From NCBI RefSeq assembly GCF_000703005.1, contig NZ_JNLH01000001.1, forward strand, positions 151,501 through 215,500: DNA of 64,000 nt, in the 5' to 3' direction. The DNA comes from Pseudobutyrivibrio ruminis HUN009 (GTDB lineage: Bacteria; Bacillota; Clostridia; Lachnospirales; Lachnospiraceae). The notes beneath the pieces were generated by a model. It worked only from the letters and a program-made list of their open reading frames with translations, was not told the DNA's origin and ran no database searches. The first letter of the stretch is position 1, and each line of letters opens with the position of its first letter. The translations under genes and the position numbers were made by a program. Below, in pieces: positions 41,881-49,459 of this stretch.

Positions 41881-41986
41881 ATTTATGCGGTTTAACCGTA
41901 CTGAAAGTACCCATGACAGGGTGGTAGTCTCCCGAGCCTATATGGTATCTGAACAATTGGATACTAACGGAAGGGAGGTGGCGCCA

Positions 41987-42106
41987 GTGAGCGATTACGA
42001 AATCATAATGATAATGCTAGGTATCCTAGTATTGCCTTTCACGGCTTGTAGTTTTCTCCTCGCGTTGCTAAACTTTCTCGACAAGAGAAATAGTAAGCGC
42101 AAATAA
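41987..42106 (+). CDS. Small hydrophobic peptide, putative holin-like type I toxin
   Basis: The 39-residue peptide starts at GTG 41987 after GGGAGGTGGCGCC and reads SDYEIIMIMLGILVLP then FLLALLNFLDKRNSKRK. It has one membrane helix and a basic tail, the plan of the putative holin-like toxin family (S-x-Y-E-x-hydrophobic helix-K-rich end). A longer in-frame ATG start at 41885 lacks a ribosome site. A convergent antisense promoter lies just beyond its 3' end, as in type I toxin-antitoxin pairs. Confidence 0.75.
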   Translation: MSDYEIIMIMLGILVLPFTACSFLLALLNFLDKRNSKRK

Positions 42107-42206
42107 AAATGCCTCTCCTGTCGGCCAACGGGAGAGGCTGTGCTCTTAATGAGCATTTAAATAGTTTCAACTCGTGAGCATCCACTTTGGAGTGGGTGCT
42201 TTCTTT
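42100..42206 (-). ncRNA. Candidate antisense RNA antitoxin
   Basis: From the minus promoter at 42213-42241 a roughly 105-nt RNA would run through AGCACCCACT/AGTGGATGCT, a TGCTC/GAGCA hairpin, and end at GCCTCTCC (42111-42118)/GGAGAGGC (42131-42138) followed by ATTTTTATTT on the minus strand. It is complementary to the 3' end of the toxin mRNA, which in its own direction would stop at AGCATCCACT/AGTGGGTGCT-TTCTTT (42177-42206). Confidence 0.7.
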
Positions 42207-42212
42207 ATCTAT

Positions 42213-42241
42213 AATATATCATCATTGATAAATTGTTTCAA
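42213..42241 (-). promoter_or_regulatory. Promoter of the antisense RNA
   Basis: On the minus strand TTGAAA (42236-42241) and TATATT (42213-42218) are exactly 17 nt apart, a stronger match than the toxin promoter. It faces the toxin gene. Confidence 0.75.
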
Positions 42242-42312
42242 TCGTTTTTCTTATAATTAGATGGCACAACAATTTAATATATGGATTTAATGAAAAACTA
42301 TGAATCTTTTCG

Positions 42313-43005
42313 TTAATTAAGATTTATCACTTTAGTGCCACATTTATCGCAGAAAACACTGTCAAATCTAAGTTTTGCCCCACACTTTCTGCAAAAAAGC
42401 TTTTCTTCATTATTTTCCTTAAGCATTTCCCCCTTAACAGGAGCAGCTTCTTTATTATGAATAATATCAGAAACAGTCTGTTCATTATGCATTGCTTCTG
42501 TAAATGATTGGGACGCTGTACTATTAGCTTCTCCTTTTGGAGTATCAGGCAATTGCAACACTTTTCTGGTAACTGTTACTAACTTGATAACTCTATCGCC
42601 ATCGGAACAATAATTCTGATGATTCTCCTTTAGCTTTTCAAATAGTTCATTTGTTAGATTATACTGCATTATAATTTGTATAATATCTTCAAAATCAATA
42701 AGGTTATCATTATTTAAAATATCATCATTTTTTATAGAAAGAACTTCAGAATATTGTTTAACCAGGATTGCAAATTGCTCGTGAGAAACTCCAGCAATTC
42801 GATAATTATCATAAAAGTCTTTTGTATTCTTTATTATTTTTTTCTCAGGCTTATTTAAGTGATAATATTTTGCATATGCGCCACATAATGCAAATGCTCC
42901 GAATGTAACTAAGATTGCACTTGGTGCTATGCCAAACGTATACAACATAATCTCACGCAAAATGTGACATCCTAGAAAAATCAAAAAACAAATTAAATAC
43001 AACAT
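42313..43005 (-). CDS. Membrane protein with C-terminal zinc ribbon, unknown
   Basis: The 230-residue product has two N-terminal helices (MLYLICFLIFLGCHILREIMLY, ILVTFGAFALCGAYAKYY). A helical middle region of about 110 residues (HEQFAILVKQYSEVLSIKNDDIL) follows, then a C-terminal zinc ribbon (LFCRKCGAKLRFDSVFCDKCGTKV, two CxxC knuckles). It is last in a five-gene run. Function unknown; zinc ribbons of this zf-ribbon type often mark membrane or stress proteins. Confidence 0.72.
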   Translation of the reverse strand: MLYLICFLIFLGCHILREIMLYTFGIAPSAILVTFGAFALCGAYAKYYHLNKPEKKIIKNTKDFYDNYRIAGVSHEQFAILVKQYSEVLSIKNDDILNNDNLIDFEDIIQIIMQYNLTNELFEKLKENHQNYCSDGDRVIKLVTVTRKVLQLPDTPKGEANSTASQSFTEAMHNEQTVSDIIHNKEAAPVKGEMLKENNEEKLFCRKCGAKLRFDSVFCDKCGTKVINLN

Positions 43006-43019
43006 ATATTCCCCTCCCC

Positions 43020-43514
43020 CTAATTAGTTCCATTAAAATCTGTGGTTTCTCCACATCGTGTACAAAAATAACTATCATTAGGTAGCACTGCTCCACATTT
43101 TCGACAGTAACGAACAATAGTATTGCTGTGATTAATAGCCAAATTGTTGTCTTTGCTACTTAATCCCCGATAATAATGATAGTATAGAATGCATCCCATA
43201 CTGCAAATAATAAAATTAATAATACCTGTTATTATACTGCTATGGTTTATCATTGCATACACATCACCAAGAATGAATTGCGCAAGCACGATGAACAAAA
43301 CTATAAACGACCATTTTCTATTAATCAAAATCATAACTATTGGAAGAATATTTAATATAAGCATTACAATGCAAGTGAATACAGAAACAAATGCTGTATA
43401 GCTATCAATTTCATTATTATTGAAAATAATAATCGACAATATTATCCTTGCACTGTAATACACTGACATAATAGAAAAATAAATAATATATATAATGTCA
43501 ATCGTTTTTTTCAT
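43020..43514 (-). CDS. Multi-helix membrane protein with C-terminal zinc ribbon, unknown
   Basis: The 164-residue product has about four transmembrane helices in the first 115 residues (IDIIYIIYFSIMSVYYSARIIL, FVSVFTCIVMLILNILPIVMIL, FIVLFIVLAQFILGDVYAMI). A cytoplasmic zinc ribbon follows (YCRKCGAVLPNDSYFCTRCG). GAGG precedes the ATG. It is 14 nt upstream of the 43005 start and 18 nt after the previous gene. Confidence 0.72.
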   Translation of the reverse strand: MKKTIDIIYIIYFSIMSVYYSARIILSIIIFNNNEIDSYTAFVSVFTCIVMLILNILPIVMILINRKWSFIVLFIVLAQFILGDVYAMINHSSIITGIINFIICSMGCILYYHYYRGLSSKDNNLAINHSNTIVRYCRKCGAVLPNDSYFCTRCGETTDFNGTN

Positions 43515-43532
43515 TTTGAAACCTCATTAATA

Positions 43533-44177
43533 TCATTCAACAATAATTATTACATCAAAAGTTTGCCGATTAACATCATTAGAAAAGGTAACCACTGTCA
43601 TTCCAGAATGCATAGGTTCAACAATCATTTTTGTAGATTCATTCCAAGAATTTTGAGCAAAATCGACGTACGCTGCTGGTCCGAATGAATCATAATCTAT
43701 AGAAACATTTCCTCCATCTGACCAATATGCAGTTAGGTTAAATGTATAGTTTTTATCATTTTTGTTTACCAATATAATGCTTTCATCAGTATGAAAATTA
43801 TTAGAAGCATACCCAAGTGTTGAATATTTTATTGTATTTATTAAATCATCATAATTACTAGCGTCAGCTTCACATTTTTCAAGTTCTGCTTGCAGATTTG
43901 CAATCGTAGAATTTAATTCATCATTCTCATCTTCTAAAGAAGTATTTGTTTCTTTTAGCGTTTCAAACTCAGTTAGTTTATCTTTGTTAACAATAAATTG
44001 AAAAACGTTAAGGCCCACTAGCAACGCAATTATCACTAGACATATACAAGTGATGATTACATTTTTTCTTCCAATTGCATTTGTTTTACCTACATCATTT
44101 TTTATGATAGTGTTTCCACACTTTTGGCAAAATACACTATCATCAGGTATTGTACTTCCGCAGTTATTACATACCAT
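43533..44177 (-). CDS. Zinc-ribbon/membrane/coiled-coil protein, unknown
   Basis: The 214-residue product has an N-terminal zinc ribbon (MVCNNCGSTIPDDSVFCQKCGNTI), one helix (NVIITCICLVIIALLVGLNVFQF) and a coiled coil (TEFETLKETNTSLEDENDELNSTIANLQAELEKCE). An outer beta-rich domain of about 95 residues ends in TVVTFSNDVNRQTFDVIIIV. AAGGAG precedes the ATG. No family recognised beyond the ribbon. Confidence 0.75.
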   Translation of the reverse strand: MVCNNCGSTIPDDSVFCQKCGNTIIKNDVGKTNAIGRKNVIITCICLVIIALLVGLNVFQFIVNKDKLTEFETLKETNTSLEDENDELNSTIANLQAELEKCEADASNYDDLINTIKYSTLGYASNNFHTDESIILVNKNDKNYTFNLTAYWSDGGNVSIDYDSFGPAAYVDFAQNSWNESTKMIVEPMHSGMTVVTFSNDVNRQTFDVIIIVE

Positions 44178-44207
44178 AATTCATCTCCTTATATAAATAT
44201 TTGCGCA

Positions 44208-45287
44208 TTAATTTGGGAAATCAGCTGCATCAATAGGATCTGTGTCCATGTTTCCATTTGCTACCGTATACAAAGTCACGGATGCACCTTGATAGTATTC
44301 ATCATCAGTATAGAAAGTAAACACTGTATCTGCCTTATAATAACTACTAGAACTTCCAAATTTATCTTCTGGCCCGTAAAATGTTTCTCCACTACAATAA
44401 TAAAAATCATATTTTCCTATTGGAATATCTATATCAAGGGTTTCTCCACCTTTGATATAAAAAGACATATCACTTTCATGATTTGAAGTGCCATCAGTTT
44501 CTCTACTAGTAGTAGAATAATCTGGAGCTCCAATATAATCCAAATATACATAATAGTCATATGTTCCAGATGTTTTTACTGTTAAAGGGCATACTCTTTC
44601 ATACCCTGGCTTTACAAATATCTGGCCATTGTATGCGCTATATTCATTTAATTCCGCATCAAATGCTTCGTCAGCTGCTGCTTTTTCATTTACTTCATTA
44701 TTAGAGGAAATACCTGCAATACAGAAAATTACCACCACTCCTATTAGCATTGCAATTGCTATCCTTATGTGTATTTTTGATATATTATTTTGAGTATAAA
44801 TAGTGTTTATTCCAGGATTATTATTGTGAGAGTAAACTGTGCCGCTTCCAGAATTATTATTAAGATTATTATTACTTGATGTCATAAGATGTAATAATTT
44901 CTGCTTTAAGCTAGACGGCATATTATCATTGTGAATATTATTAAAATAATGTTGCGCTATGACAGAATGTGTTTCTAGAAGTAAAGTATAATTATTTTTA
45001 CATTCATCGCAAAAATCAAAACCATCTACAACTTCAACATGGTTACAATCTTTGCCACATGCACTACATTTAAATCTATTGATATCACTACTGCTGTTAG
45101 CATCTATAATATTTGTTGTTTTGCAACTTTCATTTTCCATTTGATGTTCATTTGAGAGATTATTATTGCTTCGAGTATTTGTATTTAGCACATTCACATT
45201 ATCATCTATACTTAAAATTTTCTCCCCACAGAAAGAGCAGAAAGAACTGTCATCAAGTATTTTTCTTCCGCATTTTCTACAATACAT
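44208..45287 (-). CDS. Zinc-ribbon/membrane protein with second Cys cluster, unknown
   Basis: The roughly 359-residue product has an N-terminal zinc ribbon (MYCRKCGRKILDDSSFCSFCG), a second CxxC pair set (FKCSACGKDCNHV, FCDECKNN) and an Asn-rich linker. One helix (IAIAMLIGVVVIFCIAGI) and an outer domain with GYERVCPLTVKTSGTYDYYVYLDYIG follow. The start at 45287 is set by AGGGGTGG upstream; a GTG at 45296 is possible. It starts 22 nt after the previous gene. Confidence 0.75.
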   Translation of the reverse strand: MYCRKCGRKILDDSSFCSFCGEKILSIDDNVNVLNTNTRSNNNLSNEHQMENESCKTTNIIDANSSSDINRFKCSACGKDCNHVEVVDGFDFCDECKNNYTLLLETHSVIAQHYFNNIHNDNMPSSLKQKLLHLMTSSNNNLNNNSGSGTVYSHNNNPGINTIYTQNNISKIHIRIAIAMLIGVVVIFCIAGISSNNEVNEKAAADEAFDAELNEYSAYNGQIFVKPGYERVCPLTVKTSGTYDYYVYLDYIGAPDYSTTSRETDGTSNHESDMSFYIKGGETLDIDIPIGKYDFYYCSGETFYGPEDKFGSSSSYYKADTVFTFYTDDEYYQGASVTLYTVANGNMDTDPIDAADFPN

Positions 45288-45309
45288 TTTGCCCACCCCT
45301 ATATAAAAA

Positions 45310-45942
45310 TTATTTGAACATTTTCTTTATTGATTTTAATTCCTTAATAGCCTTTTTTTGCTTCTTTTCCTCTGCAATATCATATGAAAAGATTTCTATA
45401 AGCCTGTGTATATGCCAATTTAGTCCTTCTTTATCAGAAACTAAATCTATTGAATTGATTACCAATGTGAATGCATCAGCATCTTCATACGGTATACCTC
45501 TTAAAAATGATTTGAAATCGGCGAACCATGTTTGTGAGGTGTATGCATTATATTTTATTAATGTACCTTTCAAACTTATTTTTGAAAGGTAAGCCTCATA
45601 TTTATCTTCACAAAAAGAATCAATACTTTCTGCTAATAGTGCTTTTTCTTTTACAATTCTTTCTTCTTCAAGTATCTTTCTTATATTATGCTCAATGATG
45701 GTTGGACGTATTGATATAACCCAGAACCAATACAAAATTATAAAAAGCAAACTACCAATAGCAAAAAGTTTGTCTGAAAATGTACTTTCTCCTGCAAAGA
45801 CTACAAGAAGTATAACTAAAGTTCCTAAACTTAAAGTTCCCCCAAACATTGCCAAGTAGGTACCTGCTCGTTCAGAATCTCTTGAATAGTCAGTAGCTCG
45901 TTTGCTTTCTGGATAATTGCGATAATAATACGTAATTCGCAA
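45310..45942 (-). CDS. Two-helix membrane protein, unknown
   Basis: The 210-residue product starts at TTG 45942 after AGGAGGGGG. It has two close helices (YLAMFGGTLSLGTLVILLVVF, LFAIGSLLFIILYWFWVISI) near the N-terminus and a cytoplasmic alpha-helical tail with a Lys-rich end. This topology recalls SLATT-type effectors but no motif confirms it. It is the first structural gene of the operon, 56 nt after the XRE gene. Confidence 0.68.
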   Translation of the reverse strand: MRITYYYRNYPESKRATDYSRDSERAGTYLAMFGGTLSLGTLVILLVVFAGESTFSDKLFAIGSLLFIILYWFWVISIRPTIIEHNIRKILEEERIVKEKALLAESIDSFCEDKYEAYLSKISLKGTLIKYNAYTSQTWFADFKSFLRGIPYEDADAFTLVINSIDLVSDKEGLNWHIHRLIEIFSYDIAEEKKQKKAIKELKSIKKMFK

Positions 45943-45998
45943 AAATACCCCCTCCTTTATCAATGTTTTCTAAAACTATACTATCACTAATTCTAAAA

Positions 45999-46823
45999 CT
46001 ATTTGTGATTTTTTTTCTTAGAGTTCTTTCTACTTTGAACAGCATTTTTATATTTCTTAGATTTCAGCATAATGCTTTTTAGCACGTCCTCCTGCTCCTT
46101 AGTAAGTGCTGACCTAGGAATATCGTGAATCTTACAAGTTGTCAGAATAAAAGTATTAGCCAAGTCCTCATCATAGCAATTAATGTCTTTCAATTTTTCT
46201 TTAAACATTTTACTGAAAGACACATCGGTAGAAGTCTCAGCATCCTTTTTATGTAATTCGCGCAAATCATCTAAAATGGGTTTCAATGTGGACTGTATTC
46301 TGTTCTGGAAATATAAATCTTCCTCGAATTTACTTACTTCAAGCACTCTATTTACAATATCATCCTTTTCCTTTGGCATATCATGTAATATTTCTTCTCT
46401 ATAAGTATTAATAGAGGCTGATAAAGCCTGAAATAGTATTCCAGCATTCCCATCTACGTATATCTCTATATCGGCTAACAGATTTTTAAACTCTGGGTGC
46501 TTCATTAATTCAGCTAACAAACGATTATTCAACTTATTACTTTTCAGCAAAGCCAATGTTTCGGAGTCTAAACCTAGTTCAGCTATTTCTATATTTACAT
46601 TTTCTCTGATGGGCGATTTATCAAAAAGATAATCCAAAGAAACACCATAGAAGTCTGCTAGCTTTACCAAATTAAAATGAGGAATACCAAGTGTATCATC
46701 ACTTTCATATGTAGAAATTGACGAACTTGAGATTCCTGTTGCTGAAGCAACATCGTCCTGAGTTAGTTTTCTTTCCGCTCTTAAATCTCGCAGTCTTTCT
46801 GATAGTGTCACCTTAGTTTTCAT
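45999..46823 (-). CDS. XRE-type regulator of the zinc-ribbon operon
   Basis: The 274-residue product has helix-turn-helix SERLRDLRAERKLTQDDVASATGISSSSISTYESDDTLGIPHFNLVKLADFYGVSLDYLF. A long alpha-helical C-terminal domain of about 200 residues with a very basic end (SRKNSKKKNHK) follows. GGAGGATTAGCTAA precedes the ATG, and TATAAT lies about 15 nt further upstream. Position at the head of five same-strand genes points to operon control. Confidence 0.85.
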   Translation of the reverse strand: MKTKVTLSERLRDLRAERKLTQDDVASATGISSSSISTYESDDTLGIPHFNLVKLADFYGVSLDYLFDKSPIRENVNIEIAELGLDSETLALLKSNKLNNRLLAELMKHPEFKNLLADIEIYVDGNAGILFQALSASINTYREEILHDMPKEKDDIVNRVLEVSKFEEDLYFQNRIQSTLKPILDDLRELHKKDAETSTDVSFSKMFKEKLKDINCYDEDLANTFILTTCKIHDIPRSALTKEQEDVLKSIMLKSKKYKNAVQSRKNSKKKNHK

Positions 46824-47160
46824 TTAGCTAATCCTCCAATCAATTATAAAAAAAGTATAACAGTTTTAAATATCTATAGAAAGAATGGTGGCTATCCGGA
46901 ATCATGGAATATTTTTGATATCCACAAAAATTCCTACATTCTGGATATACGGGAAACCCATTTAAAAAATGTCATACTCACATCATAAAAACTGAATGAG
47001 CATTCCAAATGAATACGATTTCGGAAAAGCTAAGCGATAATGTGAAAACGGAGCGAGCCAAGAATAAGAAAACGACACAGTCCAAAACAGTCCACGAGGC
47101 TAAAGAACCCAGAGGTTACCTGTCAGGAAAACATTTGGTGAGATGACACGAACAACGAAT

Positions 47161-47178
47161 GTACCCCAATTGTACCCC
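47161..47178. repeat. Internal GTACCCC pair (element-end fossil)
   Basis: GTACCCC at 47161 and 47172, 11 bp apart, is preceded by ACAACGAAT exactly as at 52208-52234. It has no att core nearby. It looks like the right end of an older element fused to the mobilisation module. The 46824-47160 spacer also holds a GGAAT-TTTTTG/CAAAAATTCC inverted repeat near 46905-46945. Confidence 0.6.
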
Positions 47179-47207
47179 TTTAATAAGTGAGTGGTATGAG
47201 GGTTTTG

Positions 47208-47240
47208 AAAGGCAGCAAGTTTTATAGCTGCCTTTCTTTT
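47208..47240 (+). terminator. Rho-independent terminator before the mobilisation module
   Basis: AAAGGCAGC (47208-47216) and GCTGCCTTT (47227-47235) are followed by CTTTT. No plus-strand gene lies directly upstream, so it may insulate the mob module or stop a small RNA. Confidence 0.7.
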
Positions 47241-47388
47241 ATTGAAAAAGCAAAATTGATTTTTCAATAAATCCAGAACTAAGAAATGATGATTATCCAC
47301 TGTAAAGATAATCATTATTTCTTTGCTCTGGAGCAGTGTGCAGAGGCTGCAAGCCTTTGCAATTGAAAATGAATGCATGCATTTTCAA
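47238..47388. repeat. Block of consecutive inverted repeats
   Basis: Three hairpins follow each other. TTTATTGAAAAA (47238-47249) pairs with TTTTTCAATAAA (47260-47271). A 59-nt structure at 47273-47331 has arms CCAGA/TCTGG, AAGAAAT/ATTTCTT and TGATTATC/GATAATCA. TTGAAAATG (47363-47371) pairs with CATTTTCAA (47380-47388). No coding sequence is credible here. Such blocks fit single-strand origins or oriT accessory sites. Confidence 0.7.
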
Positions 47389-47395
47389 CGAGGGT

Positions 47396-47480
47396 CAAGG
47401 GAGCAGCGCTCCTTTGTCGGGTCGAGGGTGACACCCCGCCCAATAACCTGTTGAGCATCGACAGGTAGTATTGGGTATTG
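47396..47480 (+). other. Putative origin of transfer (oriT)
   Basis: The region lies 90-170 nt upstream of the relaxase gene. AAGGGAGC/GCTCCTTT (47397-47415) is followed by CCAATA-ACCTGT (47440-47451) pairing with ACAGGT-AG-TATTGG (47461-47474). Relaxases of the MobV type act on an inverted repeat close to their own gene. The nick site cannot be named from sequence alone. Confidence 0.55.
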
Positions 47481-47567
47481 CCCGTCGAAACTTGAATTTT
47501 GAGGAAGACGTCCTTCGGGCAAAAGCCTCAAACGATTCACTACTATTTTTTTAGAAAGGAAGATTTT

Positions 47568-48827
47568 ATGCGAGCAACAAGACACAATGGAAGGGCTGGT
47601 TCTTATGGCGTTTTTAATCCAAAACATAACGATAGAGAATTTGACCTTGATAATAATCCAGACATTAATCCTGAAATGACTCCTTACAATATTTATTGGA
47701 ATTGCTTCCAAGGATTTACCACTCATAAAGACAAAGGAAAGAACTGGATGAACTTCCACGAAGTGGAACTCAATTACTACAGATTGCATTTTTCTGATTG
47801 GCTAGATGATCAAAATGAAAGACATGTTAAAGCTGGACACAAGAACAGAGTTAAAGAAATGGAACAGATTGTCAGTAACAGACAAAGATGTCCTGAGGAA
47901 ACAATTTATCAAATTGGAAATATGGAAGAAACAATTGATTATGAAATTCTTGCAAAGATAGTTTCTGAGACTATTCAAGAAATTAACAACCGTTATGGTC
48001 AGTATGTTACTACTCTTACTTGGGGACTCCATGTTGATGAAAAGACTCCTCACATTCATGAAAGGCATGTTTTTCATTCTCCAAATGAGAAAGGTTTTGA
48101 CATGCCAGTGCAAGATAAGACTTTAGAAATGATGGGATTTGAATTGCCCGATAAGACAAAGCCTAGAGACAAATTCAACAATAGAAAGGTTAGCTATGAT
48201 GAAGCATGCAGAAAAATATTTTTGGAATGTTGTAGAAAGAATGGATTAGAAATAGAAGCAGTTCCAATTTATGGTGGAAGAAAACATTTAGAAAAAGCCG
48301 AATTTATCAATAGCCAGATTAATCTAAAGAACCAGGCTCTCATTATTGAAAATGGAAAGCTTCTTTTTGATAATGACAAACTTAAAGAAAAGCAATCTGA
48401 ACTTGAAAACAAAATTGCTGATGAGGAGACACTGGTAAAAAACATTACTGATATCGCATACGAAAAAGCATGCACTGTTTTGGTAGATGAAATTGTAGAA
48501 AAATCTAATATTGAAGAAATGACTCAGATTAAGAAACTCAGAAATTGGATTTCCTCAGATAAATGTAAAGCTCCAAAAAAATCGAAGCAGTTTGCCATAG
48601 CTCAATTTGATTTACTAGATAGCCTTATTAAGAAAGCAAAGCAAAACATTGTAAGTAGAATTAAAGCAACTCTAGCCTCTCCTGAAAAGAAAGAAGCACT
48701 AGTAAAAGAAATAAACGATAAGGCTAAGCCAAGCATAATAGCATTACTAAATCAGCATAAGACTAAGGTTAACGATAACAAGCCAGATAAAAAGCACAAG
48801 CATAGTATCAGCGAGGTAGAACTATAA
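47568..48827 (+). CDS. MobV/Pre-type relaxase
   Basis: The 419-residue product starts MRATRHNGRAGSYGVFNPKHNDREF, typical of plasmid recombination/mobilisation enzymes. It holds the H-x-D-E-x-T-P-H-x-H metal motif HVDEKTPHIH at residues 155-164. The C-terminal half is a long coiled coil. It would nick oriT and pilot the strand during mobilisation. AGAAAGGA precedes the ATG at 47568. Its stop overlaps the next start (TAATG). Confidence 0.9.
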   Translation: MRATRHNGRAGSYGVFNPKHNDREFDLDNNPDINPEMTPYNIYWNCFQGFTTHKDKGKNWMNFHEVELNYYRLHFSDWLDDQNERHVKAGHKNRVKEMEQIVSNRQRCPEETIYQIGNMEETIDYEILAKIVSETIQEINNRYGQYVTTLTWGLHVDEKTPHIHERHVFHSPNEKGFDMPVQDKTLEMMGFELPDKTKPRDKFNNRKVSYDEACRKIFLECCRKNGLEIEAVPIYGGRKHLEKAEFINSQINLKNQALIIENGKLLFDNDKLKEKQSELENKIADEETLVKNITDIAYEKACTVLVDEIVEKSNIEEMTQIKKLRNWISSDKCKAPKKSKQFAIAQFDLLDSLIKKAKQNIVSRIKATLASPEKKEALVKEINDKAKPSIIALLNQHKTKVNDNKPDKKHKHSISEVEL

Positions 48828-49459
48828 TGAATGTATTTAATGTTGCAAAGGCAGCTGTATCCGCTAAGGATGTAGCTGCCTTTTGTGGAATAAATATCAA
48901 TAGAAACAATATGTGCCTCTGCCCATTTCATAATGACAAGCACCCTAGCATGAAAATAGATAAAAGATATTTTTGTTTTGCCTGTGGAGCTAAGGGTGAT
49001 GCAATTGATTTTGTTTCCGCATACTTTGGGTTAGGTTTGAAAGATGCAGCCATCAAGATATGTGATGATTTTAATCTATCTTACGACAGCAGTTATCATC
49101 ACCCACCACAAAATATAAAGCCTAAGAAATCTGATGAGCAGATTTTCAAGGAAGCAAATGATTACTGTTTTAAGGTTCTATCAGATTATTTGCACCTATT
49201 AAAAGAATGGAAAATTGAATATGCGCCTAAGGATGAATCAGAAGAATGGCATCCTTATTTTTGCGAAGCTCTGAATGAAATCAGCCATGTAGAGTATCTG
49301 CTAGATATCTTACTTTACGGCGAGGTTTCGGACAGAGCTTTTTTAATACAAGACTATAGAAAGAAGGTGATTGATATTGAGCGACGAATTAATGAACATA
49401 CCGCAAGACGTAAGGCAAACGATAAAAGATTTAGCCGCATGCATGGAGAGTGCCGCTGA
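48827..49459 (+). CDS. CHC2 zinc-finger primase-like protein
   Basis: The 210-residue product has a CHC2 zinc finger (MCLCPFHNDKHPSMKIDKRYFCFACGAKGDAIDFVSAYFGL) as in the N-terminus of DnaG. No TOPRIM domain follows, so it is a zinc-binding half-primase working with the downstream helicase. The C-terminal helical part is unassigned. It overlaps the relaxase stop by one base and the helicase gene by about 80 nt. Confidence 0.88.
   Translation: MNVFNVAKAAVSAKDVAAFCGININRNNMCLCPFHNDKHPSMKIDKRYFCFACGAKGDAIDFVSAYFGLGLKDAAIKICDDFNLSYDSSYHHPPQNIKPKKSDEQIFKEANDYCFKVLSDYLHLLKEWKIEYAPKDESEEWHPYFCEALNEISHVEYLLDILLYGEVSDRAFLIQDYRKKVIDIERRINEHTARRKANDKRFSRMHGECR

Noticed and set aside
42313..46823. Calling the zinc-ribbon operon a known abortive-infection or SLATT defence system.
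   Set aside because: Only topology supports it; no named catalytic or effector motif was found, so it is left as unknown.
47100..47789. Minus-strand open frames of 92 and 134 codons opposite the oriT region and relaxase start.
   Set aside because: They cross hairpins and the relaxase gene, have no ribosome sites and no protein-like motifs.
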